Notes: generated from the letters alone by a model not told the origin. Counted from the first letter of the stretch, positions 34,112 to 45,391 are shown. The stretch is 64,000 nucleotides of DNA from Phragmites australis (GCF_958298935.1 NC_084937.1:28901568-28965567); one strand, 5' to 3'. Translations and numbers: made by a program.

Positions 34112-37100
34112 AGGCTTTAGGTTCTAGGTAATTAAATGTTAAAACTGACACACTTGCACTTGTAGGAGGGGTTTTGGTTTCATTTTCTTCGCATGCTCCG
34201 TTTCTTTTATATAAGTCGGTATGCTTATTTGTTCCTTAAGTGTTGTTGTGTGCTGAACTGTTGGTTGTGATTTGTAGATACCTCCTAAGGTTCGGGGTCA
34301 TTGATCTGGTCGTGGAGGGCAGGGAGGACATGGTCGCACTGCGGCGCTAGGGCATGGCGATGTGCAGTCAGTGGTCGAGTCATCCTTGCCAGAGGTTAAA
34401 GATTAGGTAGACCTGGTTACGGTCATTAGAGAGATGCAGGAGGTGGTGTTGAGGACGCTGGGATAGAGCCAGGGTCAGGCTGCTTGTGCTGGTCACCCCG
34501 CTATGGTGCCCAGGACCGCTGCAGCTAGGCCTAGCAGTGGGATAAAGCTATGAGACTGGGTTGGATTGAAGCTCGACAACTTCGATGGGTCTGGCAGTCC
34601 AATCCAGGTAGCGGTTTGGTTGGCCTATATGGTGAAGCAACTTGAGGCTTTTGAGGTAGGGAAGCAGGATCATGTGCGCTTTGTGACTTAGCTGCTGAAG
34701 GGAGAAGCTCAGATCTGGTGGGAGGTCCATGGTGTTAGGCAATCCTTCTTGGGAGGAGTTTGCCCCTACACCTCCATAGGGGGTTTACTGGGTACCCCAG
34801 TTTTTTCCACCGTTGGGCCCGGTGCCACGGCAGTGGGGTTCCGCACTGTCACGTTCAGGTGCGGGGGCTTCTTCCTCTCTGGTTGCTCCTGGGGTCTATG
34901 CTACACCCGCAGTTGGAGGCGTGGACCGTGGTGATGTGGTGACAAGTATCATTTCAATTGATTCTGTTGATGCTAGTGCATTGTTCGACTCTGGCGCTAG
35001 TTTCTCATTTGTCTCTATGGGCTTCGCTGGTCGTGCTGGTCTTTCTATGCAGGAAATTGGGCATGTCATGGTGGTTAGCTCGCCGCGTGGCCCTATCTCT
35101 AGTTGCAAGGTCTGTCCGGGTTGTCTGGTATTCTTGGCTGATGAGGAGTTTGTGGTGAATCTGGTGGTGATTCCTTTGGAGTCGTTCGATATCATCCTTG
35201 GCATGGACTGGCTATCTCAGTACCAGGCAGTGATCGATTGTTCATGGAAGACCATCACCTTGCAGACACCGTCTGGACAAGAGGTGATCTTTCATGGGAG
35301 TGCTCTCCGGTACACTCTCTCGTTCCTGTGCCGGATGTTTCCATATCGTAAGATGCTGAAATCTGGGGTTCTTTGGTCGTTGGTTGATGGTGTAGAAGCA
35401 GAGGTGCACTTGGAGGATATTCCGGTGGTTTGTCAGTACCCTGATGTGTTCCCCAGTGAACTTCCAGGATTGCCCCCTGAGCGGGAACCTATGTTTCGCA
35501 TTGAGCTTGTTCCTAGTACGAGGCCGATCTATAAGACCCCGTACTGGATGGCTCCAGTGGAGCAGGTGGAGTTGAAGAAACAGCTAGATGAGCTCCTGGC
35601 TAAGGGTTTTGTTAGATCGAGCACATCTCCTTGGGTTGCTCCGGTCTTGTTTGTGGAGAAGAAGGATGGCACCAAGAGGCTTTGTGTGGATTATCAGGCG
35701 CTTAATCAAGTCACCATCAAGAACAAATATCATTTGCCTCACATTGATGATATCTTTGATCAGTTGAAGGTGCCAAAATATTCTCTAAGATTGATCTGCA
35801 GACTGGTTACCATCAATTGCGGATCAGGGAGGAGGATATTGAGAACACGGCTTCTTGCACGAGATATGGACATTTCGAGTTTGTAGTTATGTCCTTTGGA
35901 CTAACGAATGCCCCTGCTGTTTTTTACGGAGGCAATGAATAGGATTTTTCATGAGTACCTTGATGTCGTCATGGTAGTTTTCATGACGATATCCTTGTCT
36001 ATTCGAAGACTAAGGAGGAGCATGATGTGCATCTTTGCTTGGTATTGGATACTCTTCGGAAGAACAAGTTTTATGCAAAACTCAAGAAGTATGCTTTTTG
36101 GTTATCTGAAGTGGGTTTTCTTGGGCATGTCATCAATGAGAATGGTATCACAGTTGACCCAAAGAATGTTGCATAAGTGGTCAAATGGCGGAGGCCGATC
36201 AGTGTGACTGAGGTCAGGAGTTTCCTTGGGCTTGCAGGCTATTATCGGCGTTTCATGCAAGATTTCTCCATCATTACTAAGCCAATGACCAGGCACACTC
36301 AGAAGGGGGTTCCTTTTTCTTGTACTGATGAGTGTGAGGCATGCTTCCAAACATTGAAGAATAAGTTGGTTAATGCACATATTCTTTCTCTACCCGTGAG
36401 TGGCAAGCACTACACCGTGTACACGGATGCTTCTCGGATTGGTTTGGGTTATGTGCTGATGCAGGAGGGCTGTGTCATTGCTTATGCTTCTAGGCAGGTT
36501 GAAGTCTCATGAGCATAATTATCCCACTCATTATCTTGAATTAGCCACGATTGTCTTTGCATTGAAAACTTGGAGGCACTACCTTTATGGGGAGATGTGT
36601 GACATCTTTACCGATCATAAGAGTCTCAAGTACATCTTCACTCAACGAGAGCTGAATTTGAGGCAACGCAGATGGCTAGAGTTGATAAAAGACTATAATC
36701 TGACGATTCAGTACCATCCAGGCAAGGCTAATGTTGTAGTCGATGCTTTAAGCAGGACAGGTGTCCCTAGTACGGTGATGTCTTTGATCTCAAAGTTTGA
36801 GTGGATGCATATCTCTTTCTATTTTGCCGGTGTTGCACAAGAGGAGACACAAATGATCATTCAGTCTGTCATACCCAAGCGTGTTCGTGAGGCTCAGCGG
36901 CATGATCGGCTCCTTTCTGGTGTAAGGAAGAAGATCTCGGAGGGTCGGTCTCGAGAGATCAGTTTAGATGAGGAGGGTGCAATTCATTTCAGGGGCCATC
37001 TTTGTGTGCCACAGAAGTCCGAGGTGAAGGCAGATATCCTTCGTGAGGCTCACCGGACACCATACTCGATGCATCCGGGTGAGACTAAGATGTACTGTGA

Positions 37101-37278
37101 TTTGAAACAAATCTTCTAGTGGAAGCGTATGAGGGTTTATATCGATAAGTATGTTGCTTCTTGTGGTGTGTGCCAGCAGGTGAAGGCCGAGTGTAAGCGC
37201 CCTACCGGTTTGTTGCAGCCTTTACCAGTTCCCGAGTGGAAATGGGAATATGTCACGATGGACTTTGTGGTTGGGTTG

Positions 37279-38812
37279 TGTCGGAGGATTAACTCCTGTC
37301 GCAGGGATCCTGAGAGACCCCTTTTTAGAGATTCGGCCGGGGGGATGATCCTGAATAAGTTCGTCGGAGAAATGAATGAGAGTAAATGCAACGGCCGGTG
37401 GTGGGATTGATGATCTAGTGCAAAGAGAAGTAAATGCAACGGAATTTAGACAGGTTCGGGCCGCACGGGGGCGTAATACCCTACTCCTGTATGGATGTAA
37501 TAACTGTCCTGAGAAAGTCCCTCAAGGATGTTGCCGGTTACAAGAATATTATGTCTAACTAAGAGCTTGAGGCTCCTTGTTCTTGGGCAGGGACTATGCC
37601 TTGAGTTGGTCTATGGTTCGATTCTTGCGGTCTCTTGCTCGATTGCTTGTTCGCTTGTTGGGTTGTTTTATCTCTCTCTGTCTCTCCTCTCCTCCTTCTT
37701 GTGTGTGCCGACTCTTTTATGCACTCGCCGGCTGCGACATGCCCCGAACGGGAAGGAGGGGGCACAAGTTCCAAGATGCCACGACTGGGAAAGGCGTCAT
37801 CATTTCTTTTGGGCGAAGTGATCGGGGGGTGGGAAACGCGGCGCACGCCTGGTCACCTGTCACCATAAACGCCCTGGCAATGGGCGCCGTAGAGAGGGCC
37901 CACCGGGCAGCCGCAGAGCAACCCGGCGTGCCCGTCCTGTCTTGTTCCTCTGCCACAGCAGGGTGGCGGACGGAACACCTTGATCCTGGCGATGTTATCC
38001 CGAGACACACCGGATGATACGGGACGGGACCCGTGCAATTAATAGTCCCACACCTCTCTGCCAAAACATGACAGGAACTGACACTGCGGCGGGAGCAGTT
38101 GGGGATGTCAGGCCACGCACGCTCATTGAATGCGGCCTCGGACCTCTGACGGATTGACACCCCATCGGCGGGTGCCTCGGGAGTCTTTCTGAGTCGTCGG
38201 GGCACCGAGTGCTCGGGGGTACTGTTCACCTCCCCGAGCACTCTCTCCCGAGAATGCCTATCTTCGCCCTCAGGGTACCGGGCGCTCGGGGGTACTGTTC
38301 ACCTCCCCGAGCACTCTCTCCCGAGCACTCTTGCACGAACCTTCAGGGAACCGAGTGCTCGGGGGCTGCCACGTGCAACCCCGAGCACTCTCTCCCGAGC
38401 ACTTTTGCATAGATCTTTCGGGGAACCGAGAGTCCGGGGGCTGCCACGTGCAGCCCCGAGCACTCCCTCCCGAGCACTTTCACACTAACCCTCGGGGAAC
38501 TGAGCGCTCGGGGGCTGCCGTGCGCAGTCCCCGAGCACTCTCTCCCGGAACTTAGCTCTTATGATTGTCGGGGGACTAGGGTGCTCGGGGGTGACCGGGC
38601 ACCTCCCCGAGCACTTTCTTCCCGGAACTTAGACTTTACGAATCATCGGGGAACTGGGATGCTCGGGAACCAGTGATTGTGGCCCCGAGCACCTTCTCCC
38701 GGGACTTGAACTTTCCTCATCCCGCTGGAGGGACCTCGCGGGATGGCGACACGTGACGGATGGCCGGCCTGGGCTCGGGACTCAGGGACCCCCGGTTCCT
38801 GATACACCGATA
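37279..38812 (+). mobile_element. Solo LTR nested in the Gypsy integrase (1,534 bp)
   Basis: Begins TGTCGGAGGATTAACTCC and ends ACACCGATA (last bases changed from CCGACA). It is flanked by the perfect 5-bp duplication GGTTG (37274-37278 and 38813-38817). Removing it and one GGTTG restores an uninterrupted integrase reading frame across the site. No internal region, primer-binding site or second LTR is present, so it is a solo LTR of another family. Confidence 0.92.
38190..38730 (+). repeat. Tandem array of about 75-bp GC-rich palindromic units within the solo LTR
   Basis: About seven units, each with a GTGCTCGGGGG arm and a CCCCGAGCAC arm around a short centre, followed by TCTCCCG. Unit starts lie near 38205, 38283, 38354, 38427, 38502, 38577 and 38655. 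Each unit can fold into a hairpin. Confidence 0.85.
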
Positions 38813-39920
38813 GGTTGCCTCTGTCTCCTCGTGGTCGAGATGCTATATGGGTTGTCGTCGACAGGCTTACTAAGTCCGCACACTTTATTACCATGAAAAC
38901 GACTAGCTCTGCACATGATTTGGCTCCCTTGTACATTAGGAAAGTGGTCATATTGCATGGAGTGTCGAAGTCAATTGTTTCGGATCGGGACTCCAAGTTT
39001 GTGTCTCACTTTTGGTAGATCTTGCAAAGTGCTTTGGGCACGAAGCTCACTCTTAGCACAGCTTTCCATCCTCAGACGGACGGTCAGTCAGAGTGGACAA
39101 TTCAGACTCTTGAGGATATGTTGTGTGTCTGTGCTCTGTCTTGGAAGTGCAGTTGGGAGGACCATCTAGCTTTGGTTGAGTTTACTTATAATAATAGCTT
39201 TAAGGCAAGTATCAAGATGGCTCCTTTCGAGGCTTTATATGGTCGAAAGTGTGTTTCTCCTCTTTGTTGGAATGTGGTGGGTGCGAGATCTTTGCTTGGT
39301 CCAGACTTTGTTCAGCAGACCTCAAAAAAGGTGCAAGAGATTTGCCAAAATCTGTTGGCCGCTCAGAGCCGACAGAAGAGCTATGCTGATATTAGGCGTC
39401 GTGATCTGGAGTTTGCTGTTGGGGATCTCGTGCTTCTCAGGGTGTTGCCGACCAAGGGCATTATTTGCTTTGGTACCACTAGGAAGCTCAGTCCACGGTA
39501 CATTGGTCTATTTCCTGTGGTGGCTCGTGTTGGTAGTTTGGCCTATCATCTGGAGTTGTCGAACTCAACGAGGAGAGTGCATAATGTGTTCCATGTTTCT
39601 ATGCTACGGAAGTATCTCCGCGACCCTGAGCATAAGATCGATTTGAAGTCCATCATGATGGAGCAGGATCTGACCATGGAGTGTCATCCGGTGTGCATCT
39701 TGGACTCATCTAAGCAAGTCATGCAGAGGAGGACCATCAAGTATGTGAAGGTCCTTTGGTCAAATCAAACTAAACATGAGGCAACATGGGAACTTGAGCC
39801 TCAAGTACGAAAGAAGTATCCCGAGCTCTTCAAAGCTGGTGAGTGTTGTTGTTTGTCATTGTTTATGCTTTGTTGCCCTTCCTTATCTTAGAATCGGAGC
39901 TGGTAGATTCGGGGACGAAT

Positions 39921-39939
39921 CCTTTTAAGGAGGGGAGAA
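39921..39939 (+). other. Polypurine tract of the Gypsy element
   Basis: AAGGAGGGGAGAA lies directly before the TG of the 3' LTR, the expected place for plus-strand priming. Confidence 0.8.
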
Positions 39940-39948
39940 TGTAATACC

Positions 39949-40019
<71 letters not shown>

Positions 40020-42194
40020 TGACCTTCCAAACCGTTGCTCGGTTGGACGATCGGAGACCATGGATGCGTAGATCTCGTCAAGATGAATCCATTTTGCTAT
40101 CTGATGTCGCGTTTGGGCACTTAGTGAATCCGTGATGAGCCCAATAAGTTTAAACCATTGGTTAAAATAAAAAAAAGGTTAAGGTTTGGTGGGATCGGCT
40201 CCCACCCACACTTGCCTCGCTCGCCTCGCCCTCATCTCCACTGGGCCAACACCGCCACCCCAGCCTTCCGGCCGACACGGCCACCGCTTCTAGCCGCCAC
40301 CTCCAGCTCCGGCCGCCACCGCCTTCGGCTGCCGCCGTCCCGGCCCCATCGTCGCGCGCCCAGCCTCCTGCCGCCGCGCGCCCGATCGTCGATCACCAGC
40401 TGGCGAGCCGCTGGTCGGCAGTGTAGGGAGGGGAACAGGGGGAGGGCGTGGTGGGGAGGAAGGAGCAGGGGGCGGCTGGTCGGTCGGCTAGAGAAGAAGA
40501 GAAGGAAGGAAAAGAAAGGAAGAAGAAAAGGAAAGAAAGGAAAAGGGAAGAAGAGAAAGGGAAGAAAAGAGGAAGAAGGAGGACGAGGAAGGTGGAGGCC
40601 GTCCGCGGGTTCGCCGGTTTTTCCTCGCCGGTTTGCAGTTCCGCTCCAAAGGTGACTCCTTCGTAGTCCTTAGATGCTTGTAGGAGGTTGGGTTTAGTCA
40701 TCCGCATTGTCGGTTAAATGTATTGTTGGTCCGGTTAGTGAGTAGGGCGTCAATTAAATTGGAGGCCTAACCGATGTTGGACGCGAGTGTATGTTTAAAG
40801 TGGAAGTTGTAGTTCACGTTATCGGCGTACCGATGGCGTTGGCGTTGTTCTTTTTGGGTAAGCGGTTTAGGTGCTTTTGGCTTTTTTTGGTGTCGATGTC
40901 CTGTGAAGTTTAGCCATACGTTGTGGCTTATTCTTCAGTCTTTGACTGAGCTAGAGGAGGTTCTTGCTCAGCGTCTAGCGAGCTAGTTGGTAGATGTCTT
41001 TCTGAATCATTCGGTTGTCTAGAACATTGGGTTTTTGGCGTATAAGCGTGTGCCTTCTTTTACTTGGTCATTGCGGTGTCTTTGTGCTAATAGTATGTTT
41101 GTTCAAGTGGTGCTGCCTCGCATCGCGGCTAGTGACGTCTTCATCGTCGGTGAAGGCATGTGAATGTAGCGAATGACTATGTTTTAACCTGTTATTTGGT
41201 TGCTTACATTCTTTTAATTACAATGCATTCATCTAACCTGAATAATTGATTATGAGCTGGTTACTATGTTCTTTACCTTTCAGAACTTTACTCAATTATT
41301 GATTTACAAAGTGCAGTAAGAATATTATGCCATTTGCAGTTTTTCATTGTTGTATTATGCAATTCTTGAAGTCTTAAGCATTTTCTAGAAGTTATGTTGT
41401 TGGTTATGCATGAATCATGTCATACATATAGATCTCATGCATTGGAAGTTGTCGCTATCTTTTGGCCACGATGTTACCCGAGAAGGGGTACAGTGCACAC
41501 ACTTACGTTACTCAAGGAAGGGTAAATGTGAGGAAGAGCATGTCATATGCATGTTTATGCATTCATATGAAGTTCATTGATTTATTCTCATCAAGGTCTT
41601 ACTTCCATTAGTTGGCTTGTATATATGATGCGGCTGTGAAGATTTATGGTATCATAATGTTAAAATGGTTAATGTTGTTGTTGGACTTGCTTAGCCTTTT
41701 TTGTTTCTCTTGTTGTTGATAGACTGTTTCGTTACTAGTTTCTATTTTAGAGATGATTGCTTATTCAGCTGTGGCTAAATAGCTCTTTAAAGCAAATTCT
41801 CTTGCTGAGATTTTTGAATCTCACCTATGCTTTCTTTTCAGGTTCTTTTTGAGGTGTCAATCGCTTGCAGGATGGGTAGCTACACGTCGCCTGCATGTTC
41901 ACCTTCTCTTTTGGGCTAAACTTGTTGTGTTGTTAGATGATGACTTTTACCGTGTTATGTATATAGTGAGTTTGTGGTGGTTAAGTTGTATGGTTGAGGC
42001 TTGTACCTCCTTTGCTAGGATCTTTATATTGCTAGTGTGATAATCTATAATCTGATATGTCTTTGTGTGTTTTGTTGCCAGTTATATCTCTAGTTCAGGG
42101 GAGGTGCTGCCGAAATTTTTCCTTTAAAGTTCAGTAGATTTGTAGGTTGGTTTGAGTGACATTCTGGGCTTGTTTTGTTCCCCAAGGTGTTACA
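39940..42194 (+). repeat. 3' LTR of the Gypsy element (2,255 bp)
   Basis: Same ends as the 5' LTR and the same early (AAT)n tract (39952-40017). It is about 64 bp longer because of small indels, one in the GC-rich part near 40220-40460. Scattered substitutions against the 5' LTR show the insertion is not recent. Confidence 0.93.
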
Positions 42195-42199
42195 GATGG

Positions 42200-43153
42200 G
42201 CATCGCCCGTGATGGCATGCACGATGGAACGGACGAGGTTACGAGCCAAACACGCTGTATGGCACGTGAGATGTCACACTGATGTCACGCACGATGGCAC
42301 GTGCGATGTCATCATGCTGGATGGCACGTGTGATGGCCTCGTTGTCATAGCTGACTGTGTCGTCAGTCTCCTCAGGCTCCTCCTCGGGCTCTTCTTCTGG
42401 CTCCTCCTCTGACTCCTCCACCGCGCTGGTGACGACATCAGTGACGACGCCGTCGTCGCATCCACGTCGACAGACCCGGTATCGCCCAAGTAACACTCCT
42501 TGTCCGCCTCCTGGGACCCCTCAGGCTCCACCTAGGGCTCCCAGCCCGTCGGTGCCTTCAATGAGCTCGGCAAGGAACGCATCGACCCAGGCCATGGTCC
42601 TGCCCGCTCTTCATCACGTTCGGAAGACAAGGTGGTTGATGACGGAGTCAGAGGCGACCATGGCGGCGAAGGAAACAACGGGTATGGCGACATGGAGGAA
42701 GAGAAGGCCATGGAGACTAGATCTCTAGAGAGAGAGAGTGTGTGTGTGAGAGAGAGAGAGAGAGAGCGAATGAAAACCTAGCAACTCTCCCGTGCGAATA
42801 TAAGGCGTGCGCGCCTAGACTGCCTGCCTTTTAATTTGGATTTCCGGACACTAAAATGCTACAACTGAGATCTTAAAGGCAGTCAGTTCGCAAGTGCAAG
42901 CGACTGACATTAGAATGCAGTCGGGTACTGGAGACAACAGACTGCTTTATGTAATACAGTCCATCAGTTTCTTACGAGCAACCGTCTGCTTAACGAAAGC
43001 AGTCTGCTTTCTTTGCTCATCTCGGTCATCAAAGGTGGCTCCCAGATATCGTGGATGGTTGTCAGAGGAACCAACTGCTTTATGTTAGTAGCAGTATATT
43101 CTTAATTTCCCGACTAGGTTATGTGGTCACCTTTGTGGCGTTCTGTAGTAGTG
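42200..43153 (-). mobile_element. CACTA-like transposon end, split by the Gypsy insertion
   Basis: The right edge reads TTCTGTAGTAGTG, i.e. CACTACTACAGAA on the minus strand. Subterminal words GCAGTCTGCTT, CCGTCTGCTT and CAACTGCTTTA recur at 42940-43090, as in CACTA subterminal repeats. Going inward on the minus strand there is a TATA-like CTTATATTCGC (about 42805), a GA/GT microsatellite (42727-42765) and an ATG-headed GC-rich region with acidic low-complexity codons (about 42700-42240). The element continues past the Gypsy insertion into 31904 and below. I could not find its other end. Confidence 0.5.
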
Positions 43154-43279
43154 TAAGTAGTCCCTGAAGTGCTTCTTACCAATATTTTGCTAAGGTATAC
43201 TTTAGGGTACTACAAATTAATGTGAACCATTCATTGTGGATTGATCGGGAGTTGATATTATACGACGTGATAGTATTAT
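43154..43279. other. Short spacer before the MULE-like element
   Basis: AT-rich sequence between the CACTA-like terminus and the left target duplication of the MULE-like element. Nothing recognised. Confidence 0.4.
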
Positions 43280-43360
43280 CATGAATTAGAGTAAAATGCA
43301 GTAGCGGTTCTCGAACTTGGCATGCTATGTCATTCAGGTCCACGAACTTTGAAAATACAT

Positions 43361-43632
43361 GATCGAGCTGTTAGCTAGGTGGTAAGGTTGTTGGTGAGCA
43401 GCTTACCCTTCGTTGCCTCTCGTGTGTGATGCCTTTAGTGGTAGTGCGACGTGCCCGTCGCCCACGGAGCCTCGGTTCTGTCGATCTCCCTAAGGACGCG
43501 ACCTTCTAGCTGCGTGTAGTTGTAGGTTTGGGTGTGTGCGTGGGGGCATGAGTGGGCATGCATTTGTGGGGTTGGTCTGTGTACGCACGTGAAAAGATAC
43601 TGTAGCTGTACCTAATAGAGAGGCACTAAAAA
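43361..43632. mobile_element. Possible SINE (272 bp) inside the MULE left arm
   Basis: The MULE arm is interrupted here. AACTTTGAAAATACAT (43345-43360) and AACTCTGAAAATGCAT (43633-43648) flank it as a 16-bp imperfect duplication, and the insert ends in a short A run. TAGCTAGGTGG at 43372 resembles a polymerase III A box, and GTCGATCTCC near 43475 weakly resembles a B box. The box spacing (about 100 bp) is long for a tRNA-derived SINE, so the class is uncertain while the insertion itself is clear. Confidence 0.5.
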
Positions 43633-43797
43633 AACTCTGAAAATGCATTTCTAGGCCATTAATGTTGCCAAACTGTGTCAATTAAGTCCATACCGGTTCA
43701 AAGGGGTCTTGATGCTGATGTAGCATGCCACATGGTGCTTGCATGGATCTAATCAGACTAAGGCGTTACGTATTCCTGCCGAGTAGCTACTGTCTAC

Positions 43798-44226
43798 CTA
43801 CTTCTTGCTCCGGCCATGGCCATGGCTGGCTTGGAGCACGACCTCGCGTATGTTCTCGACAAACTCCTCCCAACTGAGCCACATGCCCTCCACCCCCGGA
43901 TCGAAGCTCACCGAGAATACCTCGTACGGCACACCTAGGAGGACGCCAAACAGCAAGAACACCACCCAAAGCGGCGGCTGCAGGTCGAGCTCTGTCACCT
44001 CTACTGCCGCATGCAGCACCGCCTCGCTTGCCACTGACACAGCGAACGCCGTGGCCTGCACCCGCCATGCCACACGCCACAGCACCTCCTCGGATTCGAG
44101 GAACTCGAGCTCCCCTACATGCTCCAGCCGCTGTGCCCACTCCTCCCACTCTTCATCGCTCACCGATGCGTCCACGACCAGCAATGACCCGAGCAGGAAC
44201 GAGGCTAGCGAGTAGACAAGCGGCAC
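43798..44226 (-). CDS. Hypothetical protein (142 aa) carried by the MULE-like element
   Basis: Open from an ATG at 44226 to a stop at 43798. The N-terminus has a hydrophobic stretch (YSLASFLLGSLLVVDASV at about 5-22), then an acidic region with EEWEEWAQRLEHVGELEFLE, an Ala/Val-rich helix-like part (RVQATAFAVSVASEAVLHAA), a second hydrophobic segment (LWVVFLLFGVLLGVPYEVF at about 87-105) and a basic end HGHGRSKK. This could be a small two-segment membrane protein. I do not recognise a family. The homologous frame at 26154-25945 is broken, and the GC-rich composition plus location between inverted arms suggests a captured host gene piece. Expression is unknown. Confidence 0.45.
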   Translation of the reverse strand: MPLVYSLASFLLGSLLVVDASVSDEEWEEWAQRLEHVGELEFLESEEVLWRVAWRVQATAFAVSVASEAVLHAAVEVTELDLQPPLWVVFLLFGVLLGVPYEVFSVSFDPGVEGMWLSWEEFVENIREVVLQASHGHGRSKK

Positions 44227-44786
44227 CCATGCGGGCTAGAGCTCCCTCTCCATCCCTTCCCTCGAGTTCCCAGCTGGATTCGCTTCCTCCCCGACATAAT
44301 CGAGCTCGGCGACCGTCTTCCCCGCCTCATACCACCGTCCTCCACGCCTCACCGTCGACCCACTGCTCTAGCCCTCCTCCAAATCGAAGAGCCCCGTGGT
44401 GAGCTTTCCCTCAGCCCAAGGATCCTCATACGTGTCTTCATTTGGCTTGGGCCCATCTCTAACCCAGCCTTCACTGTGTTGTCGCCGATGAAGCTCGCCT
44501 GAGCTATCAATGGCCACCGATGCTTTCCCTCTCCGCCAGTCATGCTCCCATCTTTGCATGTCGCCGCTGAGTCCCCAAATCGGTTCCCCATTGTGTGCTG
44601 GTGCTCCTAGTACCCTTCCCTGGCCGAGCCCCGCCGCCAATCGCCGTCAGCGAGCTGGTCAATGCCACCCCTCCCTCTCTTGTTTCAATTTTGACCGGAA
44701 TCAAAATGTTGAATCGGTCCAGTGGACCTGATTAACACAGTTTGACAATATTAATGGTCTAGAAATGCATTTTCAGAGTTTTATGT

Positions 44787-45391
44787 TTATGTCCTTAACT
44801 TTTATGTTTATGTTGGAATATTTGAACTAATTTGGATATTTGAATCATAGTAATTTTGCAGCACACATTAATAGGTAAGCGACACTGAGATTTTTCTTAG
44901 GATAAACAAACCAATATAATCAACCGTCTGGGTCTAATTTGCTTCATTTGTAAATCTGGCCGTATCGAGAGAAATAAATAGAGAGCTAGCTGTCAGCAGC
45001 CGTGTGACTGCCTCACAGGGCGGAAATTAATACTTGCTCATTTTGCAGCACACGTTAATTGGTAAGCGACAGCGAGATTCTTCTTAGGATAAACAAACCA
45101 ATATAACGAACCGTCCGGATCTAATTTGCTTCTTTTTGCAGCACACATTAATAGGTGAGCGACACTGAGATTTTTGTTAGGATAAACAAACCATATAATC
45201 AACCATCTGGGTTTAATTTGCTTCATTTGTAAATCTGGCCGGATCGAGAGAAATAAATGGAGAGCTAGCTGTCAGCAGCGGAAACATGGAAAATATTAAC
45301 GATACTCTGTTATATATACATCCTGTCAGCTTCATTCCATCGCAGCCATAGCCACATCTAGAGGCCCAACGCGTCTCATTCTTTGTCGTTC
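44787..45391 (+). promoter_or_regulatory. PMEI-C promoter with three tandem partial copies
   Basis: The unit starting GCAGCACACATTA/GTTA and containing GGTAAGCGACA and GATAAACAAACCA occurs three times, at about 44857, 45047 and 45139. The AAATCTGGCCG(G/T)ATCGAGAG part follows the first and third. The TATA box TGTTATATATACATCC is at about 45308-45324. Copy B has one unit and copy A one and a partial second, so this promoter has expanded. Confidence 0.7.

Larger units (their letters stand above)
34270..39892 (+). pseudogene. Gypsy gag-pol remnant (frameshifted, interrupted)
   Basis: Gag (about 34275-34740) carries several stops and loses its C-terminal part including the zinc knuckle. Protease has [11 protein letters not shown] (about 34978). 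Reverse transcriptase has [20 protein letters not shown] (about 35650), then a frameshift near 35780 and a second one before the region with DDILVYSKT (about 35980). RNase H has [13 protein letters not shown] (about 36418) and continues after a shift at about 36490. The integrase zinc region (CGVCQQVKAECKRP, about 37160) follows a stop at 37117-37119. The integrase core resumes at 38813 after the solo LTR, with a stop at 39016-39018. The C-terminal tail ends at 39889-39891. No full polyprotein can be made. Confidence 0.9.
31905..42194 (+). mobile_element. Complete Gypsy (Tekay/Del-like) LTR retrotransposon, 10.3 kb, with nested solo LTR
   Basis: Flanked by a perfect 5-bp target duplication GATGG (31900-31904 and 42195-42199). 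LTRs begin TGTAATACC and end GTGTTACA. In order it holds: 5' LTR, primer-binding site, shrunken gag, protease, reverse transcriptase, RNase H, integrase with a chromodomain-like tail, polypurine tract, 3' LTR. Integrase is interrupted by a solo LTR. Several stops and frameshifts make it non-autonomous. Domain order (integrase last) places it in Gypsy. The long LTRs and the VKVLW...EATWE tail point to the Tekay/Del chromovirus group. Confidence 0.93.
43280..44786 (-). mobile_element. MULE-like (Pack-MULE type) element, copy 3
   Basis: Left terminal repeat starts GAGTAAAATGCAGTA at 43289, preceded by CATGAATTA (43280-43288). Part of the left arm (43634-43720: CTCTGAAAATGCATTTCTAGG and onward) is the inverted complement of the right arm at about 44715-44786. 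The right arm is cut short at CAGAGTT (44786), but its end is kept in copies 1 and 2, where the same 9-bp target word follows it. The interior carries a 142-codon open frame and no transposase, as in elements that have captured host gene pieces. Confidence 0.68.

Noticed and set aside
38190..38730. Regular repeat array that could suggest a CRISPR
   Set aside because: Units are variable, contain internal palindromes, have no unique spacers of constant size, lie inside a plant LTR, and there are no cas genes.
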